Virus record (IMG/VR): IMGVR_UViG_3300034072_000212
Location: 1-44,270 of that record
Length of the DNA stretch: 44,270 bases
Source: a virus
Reading direction: 5' to 3' (one strand)
Part shown: positions 36,730 to 44,270 of the stretch, piece by piece
Position numbering within the stretch: the first letter of the stretch is position 1
How the letters are laid out: each line of letters starts with the position of its first letter
The notes under the pieces: model-generated
Seen by the model: only the letters and a program-made list of their open reading frames with translations
Told to the model about the DNA's origin: nothing
The model's database searches: none
Made by a program: the position numbers and the translations under genes

Positions 36730-37401
36730 TTATGCAGAATAGTGTGCAATACCGTGCAGACCACCATTGCCAGACGAATTGACAAAGTTATCAGTCAGTA
36801 CGATCGCAACAAGACGCTTACTACCATCTGGTGTAGTGGTAGGAGTATACAAACCACGAGGATCAGCAGTAGTTGCAGTCTGCGGATCAGTGCGAACACC
36901 AGCAGTCAGAGTACCAGCAGCAGCGGCAACACCATCAGCCTGTTCTGCGACTGCATTAACAGTACGATAAGGCAGACCAAAGCGAGCACCCCAGCCAAGA
37001 TCAATAGTAGTTGCAGCAGTTGCAGTCCAACTAACACTGTCAAGCCAATAAAAAGCCTTAACACCAACGACACTGTTAGTACCGTTAAGAGTAAGAGTTT
37101 CACTCATAGGCTGGCCGAGATAGTCACGACCCTTGACAGTAACAGTACTAGTAGCAGCACCAGATGCAACCACACGGACATTACGACCGTAGTTTGCATC
37201 AGCCTGATCATCGAGCAGAGTAGTAGTGCTACTAGCAGATGCAATCGACTGATCATTCAAGATGTTGTCAGCAGCACTCACAGCAGGAGTACCAAAGTCA
37301 ACTTCAAGAGGACCAGCATGAATTACATCAGCAGCATAACCAGCAGCAGGGACATAAGAATTGTAACGACGCTTGTTGAAAGTCGCAATACGAGCAACCA
37401 T
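36730..37401 (-). CDS. Probable capsid decoration or head protein (223 aa)
   Basis: Begins MVARIATFNKRRYNSYVPAA. Beta-rich, Ala/Thr/Val/Gly-rich throughout. Near the C-terminus, VNSSGNGGLHGIAHYSA repeats the SGNGG string found at the ends of two proteins of the 3.1-4.1 kb region. It lies just downstream of the capsid and 115-aa genes, where decoration proteins and head fibres are usual. No specific fold named. Confidence 0.65.
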   Translation of the reverse strand: MVARIATFNKRRYNSYVPAAGYAADVIHAGPLEVDFGTPAVSAADNILNDQSIASASSTTTLLDDQADANYGRNVRVVASGAATSTVTVKGRDYLGQPMSETLTLNGTNSVVGVKAFYWLDSVSWTATAATTIDLGWGARFGLPYRTVNAVAEQADGVAAAAGTLTAGVRTDPQTATTADPRGLYTPTTTPDGSKRLVAIVLTDNFVNSSGNGGLHGIAHYSA

Positions 37402-37413
37402 TAGAATAACTCC

Positions 37414-37761
37414 TTACTTAGAACGAGAGGGCTTGCTCTCTGCCAAATCTTCAACAATCACATCAACATGATCGTCAGTACCAAAGTCATAAGGATCACC
37501 ACCACGATCTACAACATCACCTGTTTCCATGTCGATGATGCGAGGCTTGAGATGATAACCCATTCTAATCAGTTCTGCCTTATCAGTAATGCGGATGCTG
37601 TGCCCTTGAGGGAAGTATACATAGTAACAGTCCTTTTCTTCGGTTACAGACTCGGCTTGAAGCATCTTCTTACCGTTACTTTCAACCATCGAATACTTCT
37701 GATACGTGACTTCTTCCCTCTTAGGTCCAACAGTCTTGTACTTAGCTTTGAGCAATGCCAT
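37414..37761 (-). CDS. Head-associated protein, unknown (115 aa)
   Basis: Begins MALLKAKYKTVGPKREEVTY. Beta-type first half with YYVYFPQGHSIRITDKAELI, then an acidic C-terminus. Between the capsid and decoration genes; a minor head or completion protein is possible. Not recognised. Confidence 0.68.
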   Translation of the reverse strand: MALLKAKYKTVGPKREEVTYQKYSMVESNGKKMLQAESVTEEKDCYYVYFPQGHSIRITDKAELIRMGYHLKPRIIDMETGDVVDRGGDPYDFGTDDHVDVIVEDLAESKPSRSK

Positions 37762-37782
37762 GATTTCCGTCCTTAGTTTAGA

Positions 37783-38736
37783 TTAGCTATTGTTAACAAC
37801 TGCGTGAGTACGATAAGCACGCCACAGGCAATACTGACCCTGCCACACAATACGACTACCAGTTGCATCAGTATCCCAAGGCGCAGACAGGCTCTTAACC
37901 TTCATGTTCACATGACGCAGAATATGCAGACGCAGATACTTGCTGTTGATGAAATACACCTTGTTGACAGGGCAATCTTCATCATACAGCATAGGAATGT
38001 TCTGGTGCGACATTCCAGTGAAGCCAAGGTCCATCATGCGCTTACCGTTGCTGGTTTCGCTAAGATTAAAAACAATCTTGTCACGAACAGCGGCACGATA
38101 CAGACGCCAGATATTGCGACCGCACAGGATAAGGTCCGGCTTGTCACTCTTGAGAGTAAGATCAAGCAAAACATCATCAAAGGCTTCTTCAATGTTAGTA
38201 GCATCAAGTGCGCCAGCAAAGTTGTACGACGAAGTACGCCACTGACTTTCAGTTGCACGGTTGATACCACCAAGAGTACCAGTGGTAGGATCATCAGGGA
38301 TCAACGAAGCAAGACCAAGAGGATCAGTACCACCACCTGCTGCATACAGATAGTCACTGAACTTTTCCTTGATACTTTCTTCAAGAACGTCCATCTTAGC
38401 CTTCATCAGCTTAAAGATAACGCTCTCACCCTTGTTCTCATCTTCTTCCTGATCGGAAATGATGACAGTACCAGCAACACGCGACCAGTTGTACTCGATC
38501 TGAGTAAACTCATTAGTCTGTGCAACAGGAAGCTGATCGTAGTATTCATACGATGCAACATTAGGGTTACGACCTACAGTAAGAGGATTAGTGATGTGAC
38601 GACCACCATCTTCGTACTCAACACGGTTATTAGAGAACGCCCATGCCATTAGTGCATTAGAACGCATCGAAGCCATAATCAGCTTACGACGCGACTTCTG
38701 CAAAGTAGCAACAAGCACGGTCTGCAATACGGACAT
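37783..38736 (-). CDS. Major capsid protein
   Basis: 317 residues, starting MSVLQTVLVATLQKSRRKLI after AGGAG. Position directly after the scaffold gene, size, and segments ENKGESVIFKLMKAKMDVLEES (long spine-type helix), LILCGRNIWRLYRAAVRDKI and the beta-rich C-terminal half are consistent with the HK97-fold capsid protein. The motif GGRHITNPLTVGRNP near residue 45 suggests an E-loop region. Assigned mainly from context. Confidence 0.82.
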   Translation of the reverse strand: MSVLQTVLVATLQKSRRKLIMASMRSNALMAWAFSNNRVEYEDGGRHITNPLTVGRNPNVASYEYYDQLPVAQTNEFTQIEYNWSRVAGTVIISDQEEDENKGESVIFKLMKAKMDVLEESIKEKFSDYLYAAGGGTDPLGLASLIPDDPTTGTLGGINRATESQWRTSSYNFAGALDATNIEEAFDDVLLDLTLKSDKPDLILCGRNIWRLYRAAVRDKIVFNLSETSNGKRMMDLGFTGMSHQNIPMLYDEDCPVNKVYFINSKYLRLHILRHVNMKVKSLSAPWDTDATGSRIVWQGQYCLWRAYRTHAVVNNS

Positions 38737-38746
38737 TAGTTAACTC

Positions 38747-39820
38747 CTAGATATTCAAGCCTGCTTCTCGCATAGCTTCACGAACAATATCACCAGTATC
38801 GGCTGTTTCACTCGCAACACTCACACGATTAGCAGGAATAACATTGTTGCCATTAGCACGACCGTTAGGCGGCATAGGCTGTTGCTGCTGTTGTGTGGGC
38901 TGTTGCTGTTGATTGCTCACCTGCTCTGCAAGTGGTCTGTTCCAGTCAAGTCCACGCTCAATAAACGCTTGCTTCAACTGGAAGTACACCTCTGCCAATG
39001 TGGCATTAGGGTTCTGTTGCAATCCTTGTGCGATAAGATCGTCATGGATGCGAGCATCAGGATAACTACCATAGAAGCTAGCAACTTCTTGTTCAATCTG
39101 CTGATCGAGTTGTGCTTCGTTAGGTGCTTGCTGCTGCTGTTCCAACTGGCCCCTGTTAATCTGTCCCAACTTTTCAGTTAATTGGGCATTCACACCGGGT
39201 ACTAGCGTAGCAATGTTATACCCCGCAGAGCCGAGTTCTGCAAGCAATTTCGTCATGGTCCCTACAGGATCACTGCGCATGTCAGAATACAGCTTGGTTG
39301 CACTAACAAGACGTTCAGGCTCCATCTGGTATGTCTGCTGTACTTGCTGCGACAAGTTCTGATAGTTCTGTGTAATAGTCTGCAACTGTGTAGTAGCAGT
39401 AGCAAGCTGTGTCTTGTAGTGGTCACGTTCCTGCTTGGCAGTATTCATCGACTCGTAGAAGCGACGCTCTGCACCGGCACGGACAACCTGGCCATTAGGC
39501 AGAGTTAGATCACCGGGATTACCACCTTGCTTCCCTTCTTTCTTTCCTTCTTGCTTAGACTGCTGTTGTGTATTTCCGTTAGGGTCGCTGCTGTTGCTAT
39601 CCTTTCGATCAGCGGGTAGTTGGTTATTGTTTTCCGTTCCCCCCTGCGCCTGATTTGCAGTGCTGTCGCCTTCCGTAGTCCCTTCTTCCTCGACATTTGG
39701 CTTACCATCCTGTGCTTCAATTGCCATATCAAGATGCTTGGCAAGAATAGGATCATTAGTTTCCTGTCCGTCATCAATGCCAAACGGGTTTTCATCACTC
39801 TGATTAGTATTAGTAGTCAT
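38747..39820 (-). CDS. Scaffolding protein
   Basis: 357 residues; the first 110 are acidic and low-complexity (Asn, Gln, Asp, Glu) and the rest helical with long Gln-rich stretches (QQTYQMEPERL; QQQAPNEAQLDQQIEQEVAS; QQQQPTQQQQQPMPP). Such composition, the place between portal and capsid genes and the lack of Cys are typical of scaffolds, which drive procapsid assembly and then leave. The C-terminus (REAMREAGLNI) would contact the capsid protein. Overlaps no neighbour. Confidence 0.82.
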   Translation of the reverse strand: MTTNTNQSDENPFGIDDGQETNDPILAKHLDMAIEAQDGKPNVEEEGTTEGDSTANQAQGGTENNNQLPADRKDSNSSDPNGNTQQQSKQEGKKEGKQGGNPGDLTLPNGQVVRAGAERRFYESMNTAKQERDHYKTQLATATTQLQTITQNYQNLSQQVQQTYQMEPERLVSATKLYSDMRSDPVGTMTKLLAELGSAGYNIATLVPGVNAQLTEKLGQINRGQLEQQQQAPNEAQLDQQIEQEVASFYGSYPDARIHDDLIAQGLQQNPNATLAEVYFQLKQAFIERGLDWNRPLAEQVSNQQQQPTQQQQQPMPPNGRANGNNVIPANRVSVASETADTGDIVREAMREAGLNI

Positions 39821-39834
39821 AGTCTCGTCCTTAT

Positions 39835-42000
39835 CTAGCCTTGTGAGGCCGTTTCAAGTTGTGCCTGTATCTGTTGTAGTGCTTCGGCAGGTGGCACACC
39901 CTGTTGCACTAGTGCCTCTAGCTCTTGTTGTGCTTGAGGCGGTAAACTTGCAATCTGTTGTCTCAACTGTTCCTTGAGTTGTTCATCCGTCTGTGCGGCC
40001 TCTGGACCTTGTTGTTCTGCTTCACCACTAGGACCGCTACCTGCTTTGGTAAGAGCCATTTCCATTGTTTGCATGACCATCTGCCATTCTTCATCAGTAA
40101 TCACTACCTCATTGAATGAGCGTTCAATCATCTTTAGCATAACAATAACAAGAGCAGGAGCAGCATTAGCAAACTGACCAAGTACCTGTGCCAGTTCAAG
40201 AGCCATCTGTTTCTTACTCTCAGAGTTAGGCTTGTTAACACTACCACCTTCAACACGCATATGATAGTTAGTGTTGAAGTCAGCAGGATCAGTAATACGC
40301 TTCCAGTTCTGTGCGTACTGAGGACCAATCAACTCTACAACATCTTCTGCATCCCAATTCATGAGACACATCATGATGATGTTCCACATAATGTCAGCAA
40401 TGAAATCTTCAATCAGATCAATGCGTTCTTCTGTACGAATATTAGCAGTCTGACTGTAAGACTCAACAGCTTTGTTAGTGGTGTTAGTCTTGAACTGTGC
40501 ACCACGCATTGCAGCATTAATACCAGTAATACGATCGATAGCAGCTACTTTACTGTCAACACTGAACAACTCTGGCACACGGATAGCAGGCGGAGTAAGA
40601 GAGAAGATAATGTCATCAATCTTCATGCCCTCTGGTACATCAATACCACGTGCAGTACCATCATCACCTTTGAGTACAGCTTCTACATCAGCTTGCTTGA
40701 TCTTGTCCTTGTTGTAGAACACGTTACGACGTGCCCACTTACGACTGCGACGCAATTCGTCATTAATCTCATTGATAGCATCTTGCTGATCGAGATAGTA
40801 ATTGACTTCACCACGAGGACTATTCGTGTTAGGAGACTCATGGAACCACAAGAAGAAATAAGGGAAGAACCTAGGCAGTTTGTAAGGATCATCCCATACC
40901 CAAATAGGCCACCTCCAGTTGTTGTCTGCAAACATCATCACACGACGAGTTGTCTTGTCCCACACATACCATACCTTAGTATGCTGTGCAGACTTGAATG
41001 CAGCTTCATTGCTGTAACCATAAGTAGCAGCTTTGAGTTCACCTTCACCTTGCAGCAGTGAGAAGTTGTTAACCACATCCTCTACTTGCTTGCTACTATC
41101 TACATGCATCACATGAGTAGGCTCATAGATAGACTTGTACTCGTCGCCATGTTTAGTAGCATAGACTGCATTGATGTAACTAGTAGGCAGATAATCCCAC
41201 TCCATCATCCACATAGCATCACTGCCATCAGGTTCGATACTAGTAGGATCAACAACAACTCTGTCAGGTGTTAGTGAACGAGTCCAAGGACCACTAGGTG
41301 ATAGCATTGCAACCTTTTCTTCAAGTGCAATGAGTTCACCTTCAATCTCTCTAATCTCTTTCTTGTTCTTAGCCTTTTCAAGACGCATAGCAAGATCAAC
41401 AAGCTGCTGTTGTGCAGTCTCGTCACTATCTTGTTTAGCAGTCCAACCAATCTTGATGCCACCCTTGTTAGTAAGTAGTGAAGTCAAGATAGTACGACGC
41501 ATCTTGTTCTTGAAGTTCAAGCCAGGAGCAGTTTTCATTGACATGAGTTTGTTAGCAAGACGTTCGACAGACTTACAGAACAACTCATATGCGTCGTTAT
41601 CACTGGTCACAGTAACAGTAGGGTTCTGTGCATATAGCATCGGCACCATGATGCTACAGTTAGCAAACACGATGTTTTCTGTCTCTGTCCACTGCTTATT
41701 CAGTCTGCGTGAGTACAGAGTGTTACCAGACTCATTGTCTTTCTGCTCTCTATGCCCACTCTGATCGTTGCAGTAATATGCAATAGCTTCTTCCCAAGCC
41801 TTGCTACTATCACCACGAGCCTTAATACCACCATCTTTACGTGCACACCACAACGGACCCATGTGCTTAGACACAGGAATACGACTATCACGAAACTTAC
41901 GATAGACAGGTGTAGTATCAGCTTCTAACTGCTTCTTACCCATACCACTAGCAGATAGTGCCTTCTCAAGCAGTGGATTGTCTAATTCTTCATCACGCAT
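39835..42000 (-). CDS. Portal protein (P22-like, large)
   Basis: 721 residues, long for a portal but usual for the P22 type. WTETENIVFANCSIMVPMLYAQN (about 105-128) is the typical portal start of the stem region, KVAAIDRITGINAAMRGAQ precedes the tunnel helices, and the C-terminal 120 residues are Gln-rich helix, like the P22 barrel. It forms the dodecameric DNA channel at the capsid vertex. The ATG at 42000 overlaps the terminase end by 8 bases. Confidence 0.85.
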   Translation of the reverse strand: MRDEELDNPLLEKALSASGMGKKQLEADTTPVYRKFRDSRIPVSKHMGPLWCARKDGGIKARGDSSKAWEEAIAYYCNDQSGHREQKDNESGNTLYSRRLNKQWTETENIVFANCSIMVPMLYAQNPTVTVTSDNDAYELFCKSVERLANKLMSMKTAPGLNFKNKMRRTILTSLLTNKGGIKIGWTAKQDSDETAQQQLVDLAMRLEKAKNKKEIREIEGELIALEEKVAMLSPSGPWTRSLTPDRVVVDPTSIEPDGSDAMWMMEWDYLPTSYINAVYATKHGDEYKSIYEPTHVMHVDSSKQVEDVVNNFSLLQGEGELKAATYGYSNEAAFKSAQHTKVWYVWDKTTRRVMMFADNNWRWPIWVWDDPYKLPRFFPYFFLWFHESPNTNSPRGEVNYYLDQQDAINEINDELRRSRKWARRNVFYNKDKIKQADVEAVLKGDDGTARGIDVPEGMKIDDIIFSLTPPAIRVPELFSVDSKVAAIDRITGINAAMRGAQFKTNTTNKAVESYSQTANIRTEERIDLIEDFIADIMWNIIMMCLMNWDAEDVVELIGPQYAQNWKRITDPADFNTNYHMRVEGGSVNKPNSESKKQMALELAQVLGQFANAAPALVIVMLKMIERSFNEVVITDEEWQMVMQTMEMALTKAGSGPSGEAEQQGPEAAQTDEQLKEQLRQQIASLPPQAQQELEALVQQGVPPAEALQQIQAQLETASQG

Positions 42001-43513
42001 AGCGGTGTGCCTTTGTTCTAGTATTACTTGCTATCTCTTGTTCAGTCCAACGTTTGGTTGACGGTGGTGGCCCCAAATCTCGTCTTGCAAACATAGCAAC
42101 TCTTGGGCGATGTGACAAGAGATATTTGAGGGTATCCATAGCGTGATCGTTGCGATCCATCGGCAAATCATCATACTCACCTTGTTGATCTTTCTTCCAG
42201 TAGTAATCAACGATTTCAGCATCAATGAACTGCAAGTTGTTACAGAAGAAGATGCGAGGCGATCCATACTCCAACTTGATAGGATGACGATGTGAACTAT
42301 CTACAGCAAGATATCCCTGTACCTTAGCAATACCACTCACAATATCATTGTTAGCACGTACCATACGAATACCACATTCTGCATACATACCTGCAACAGA
42401 TACACCAACAGTACGTTTATCACCACTAGTTCTACGGAACACAGCAGGATCAGCTAACACGTGACTGTCATCCAGACTTTTACCAAACATATTATGCAGA
42501 TTACGTCGCTTCTGCTTAATCATCTGTGCAAGAGTATCTACACTAGCTTCTGCCTGATGGAACCCATCGAACACAAACACATTACCAAAACCATCTACAA
42601 ATGCTAACAGATAACAAGCAGGCTTTGCAATACCATGGTCATATGCTTCAATGATTGTAGGATCGAACCCATCAAATATCTGTCTCTCGTAGTAGTTAAT
42701 GATAGTCTCATAATCTAACATATGCACAACTTGGTCATACTGTGGATATACAAGACCTTCAAAACCACCCCACTCACCAAGCAAGAACCTCTTACGCATC
42801 TGGCCCTTGTATTCTGCTTCAAGAGTCTCAATAAAGTCAGATGGCAAGTTATCTCTGTTCTCGTATGTACTGCCTTCAAACAATTCGATGATTGGTTTAC
42901 CATCACCGTCTTGAGTCAGATCAGGATTGATGATGCCATTATGAAAGTCATGTAGAGGCTTAACTAGTTTCTTATACACCCAATTACGTGTTGGGTTACA
43001 CAATAGCATCATCCAACGAGGGCCAGTAGTAGGCATAGTAGGATCATCACCGGCGTAACGAGCATTACCACGCAAGCGGCCAAGTAGATCAAGATAATCC
43101 TTGTACTGTATCTCTGGGTCCTCAACTTGGTCAACAAGTATCCAGTCATAAGTAGCAGACAGAAGATTACTTGTACTGCTCTCATTAGACTTGCCCTGTT
43201 GTGCAATGTAACGAAAGTTGATGATACTGCCGTTCTCAAGTTCTACTACGTTATCTTGTGACAGGTTCTTTCGTTTGATCCAACTGTCAGGACACCATTT
43301 CAAGAACTCTTTCCGAACAGTATCATTCAACTTAGGATACGTACTACGTGCAATCAGTCCATTGCTACCGGGATAATCTCTAGCAAGCTTGAGTGCTTTG
43401 ATTACACCAGATGTAGTTTTACCATTACCAAAGCCACCACCAAAGATTTGTATCTTCGATTTAGACTCTTGGAAACGATATTGTAGACCGCCCTCTACAA
43501 GTTTATATTGCAC
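41993..43513 (-). CDS. terL: Terminase large subunit
   Basis: 506 residues. GTG start at 43513 after AAGGAATT. Walker A is GGGFGNGKTTSG (25-36), Walker B ILVDQVEDP (about 125-133) with a catalytic Glu, and the C-terminal nuclease is seen in AYDHGIAKPACYLLAFVDG (about 310) and DPAVFRR (about 365), the acidic metal-binding positions. It is the packaging motor and headful-cutting nuclease. It follows the tailspike gene. Together with the P22-like portal this suggests headful packaging, which is inferred. Confidence 0.9.
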   Translation of the reverse strand: MQYKLVEGGLQYRFQESKSKIQIFGGGFGNGKTTSGVIKALKLARDYPGSNGLIARSTYPKLNDTVRKEFLKWCPDSWIKRKNLSQDNVVELENGSIINFRYIAQQGKSNESSTSNLLSATYDWILVDQVEDPEIQYKDYLDLLGRLRGNARYAGDDPTMPTTGPRWMMLLCNPTRNWVYKKLVKPLHDFHNGIINPDLTQDGDGKPIIELFEGSTYENRDNLPSDFIETLEAEYKGQMRKRFLLGEWGGFEGLVYPQYDQVVHMLDYETIINYYERQIFDGFDPTIIEAYDHGIAKPACYLLAFVDGFGNVFVFDGFHQAEASVDTLAQMIKQKRRNLHNMFGKSLDDSHVLADPAVFRRTSGDKRTVGVSVAGMYAECGIRMVRANNDIVSGIAKVQGYLAVDSSHRHPIKLEYGSPRIFFCNNLQFIDAEIVDYYWKKDQQGEYDDLPMDRNDHAMDTLKYLLSHRPRVAMFARRDLGPPPSTKRWTEQEIASNTRTKAHRYA

Positions 43514-43522
43514 AACAATTCC

Positions 43523-44270
43523 TTAAGATGATACAGGTCTTATTGTTTTGAATACTGCTGTACTGTTTCCCACTCCAGATGTAGTACATACACAAGCTTC
43601 AAAACCGCCAGCAAGAGGCTCATTATATTCTATAATTTCACCTTTTACCCAGTTGCCACCACTTGGGTTAACATCGCCAGAGAGTCCAGCTCTATTAGCT
43701 TTATACACTCCTCTAGTAATTCCATCAGTGCCTACTACATAATCATAAGGCACTACGGTTACACCGGCATAATTTGTCGGTACATAACTTGGATCAGTAA
43801 CACCAATTCTCCATTTGCGGAGTTTGTTGAACTCAGAACCAGAAAACAATACTTCACCAATACCAGTAGTTTCAGTGGCACTGTGGTGATAATTGTCCCA
43901 ACCTTCTAGTCCAGACACACCGCCTTCTGCCCAAATGCCGTATCTTTGGGTCGGATCATACATACCTTTAATTCCAGTAATATTTTCATACACCTTACAA
44001 TTGGTGCTAGTATTGATATAAATACCTGCACTTGTGGTATCTGTGCCATTACCAAATGTCTTGTTTCGACGAACAGTAATATTGTCAGGAGGATTAGGCC
44101 CATCATATACTGCAATGCCATGACTTCGATTGTAACTTGATGTATTATCTTCTACAATCACATCACGTGAATACGCATCTACAAAAATGCCCTGCAAAAA
44201 TCCACTAACATTACTGTTCCTAATTATCCCACCGTTCATACTATTGAAGCGGATACCGTCGTTTACATTT
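43523..44270 (-). CDS. Tailspike / beta-helix receptor-binding protein, C-terminal part
   Basis: The remaining 206 codons of the tailspike gene (plus 127 overlap bases), continuing the frame from position 1 without a stop. Beta-helix rungs (GIFVDAYSRDVIVEDNTSSY; NITVRRNKTFGNGTDTTSAG; INTSTNCKVYENITGIKG) end at about residue 540 of the whole protein, then a C-terminal region with VTVVPYDYVVGTDGITRGVYKANRAG follows, probably the trimerisation or fibre end. TAA at 43523-43525 precedes the terminase ribosome site. Confidence 0.85.
   Translation of the reverse strand, partial: NVNDGIRFNSMNGGIIRNSNVSGFLQGIFVDAYSRDVIVEDNTSSYNRSHGIAVYDGPNPPDNITVRRNKTFGNGTDTTSAGIYINTSTNCKVYENITGIKGMYDPTQRYGIWAEGGVSGLEGWDNYHHSATETTGIGEVLFSGSEFNKLRKWRIGVTDPSYVPTNYAGVTVVPYDYVVGTDGITRGVYKANRAGLSGDVNPSGGNWVKGEIIEYNEPLAGGFEACVCTTSGVGNSTAVFKTIRPVSS
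44144..44270. repeat. 127-bp terminal overlap, right copy
   Basis: Identical to positions 1-127. It shows that the window is one full circle plus an overlap and should be trimmed for annotation. The length suggests the k-mer of the assembly, not a packaging repeat. Confidence 0.93.

Noticed and set aside
1-44270. Lysogeny module, phage RNA polymerase, diversity-generating retroelement or DNA-modification genes
   Set aside because: No integrase, repressor pair, reverse transcriptase, single-subunit RNA polymerase or methyltransferase motif was visible on either strand.

Overview
The window is a complete, circularly closed genome of a tailed bacteriophage with a podovirus-type gene set. The last 127 bases (44144-44270) repeat the first 127 exactly, so the unique circle is 44,143 bp and one gene, a tailspike, is cut by the window ends. 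The set comprises a P22-like large portal, a scaffold, a capsid protein, short-tail adaptor and nozzle-type proteins, tail fibre and tailspike, three or four ejection-type proteins, and a complete lysis cassette. I see no tail-tube, tape-measure or sheath genes. There is also no integrase, lysogeny repressor, single-subunit RNA polymerase, tRNA or CRISPR array, so it looks strictly lytic and dependent on host RNA polymerase. The host cannot be named. Promoters resemble sigma70 sites, and the Rz/Rz1-like pair points to a Gram-negative host.

Layout: two arms diverge from a roughly 0.9 kb non-coding region (4098-5007). The plus arm (5008-24163) holds about 40 small genes with overlapping or nearly touching ends, then the replication and recombination genes. 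These are a Cas4/RecB-like nuclease with a likely Fe-S cluster, a Sak4-like RecA-fold ATPase, a probable ssDNA-binding partner, a RecD/Dda-type helicase, a dNMP kinase, a family A DNA polymerase fused to an N-terminal uracil-DNA-glycosylase-like domain, and a DUF3987-like helicase-type protein. The minus arm runs from 4082 through the window origin and down to 24160. It encodes a putative small terminase, tailspike, large terminase, portal, scaffold, capsid, tail proteins, the lysis cassette and the ejection proteins. The two arms converge at 24160-24163, where their stop codons overlap.

Regulation visible in the sequence: the plus arm has a family of TTGACA-N17 promoters at 4865, 6379, 11907 and 16592, the first three sharing the longer string TTTGACATAA. 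Two of them carry perfect inverted repeats inside the promoter, like operators. The 11907 promoter drives a roughly 300-nt leader and then a ribbon-helix-helix protein, a plausible autoregulator. A consensus promoter (TTGACA-N16-TATACT, minus strand, 31085-31112) lies ahead of the ejection genes. Perfect or near-perfect stem-loops sit directly upstream of ribosome binding sites at several places, three of them followed by the same ACATAGAARGGAA string; this looks like a recurring mRNA leader element. A few genes (5280-6163, about 16200-16924, 22366-22704) are clearly richer in G+C than their neighbours and lie beside stem-loops, like cargo genes (morons).

Functions are assigned from motifs read by eye. 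Most small early genes remain unidentified, and no database search was possible.
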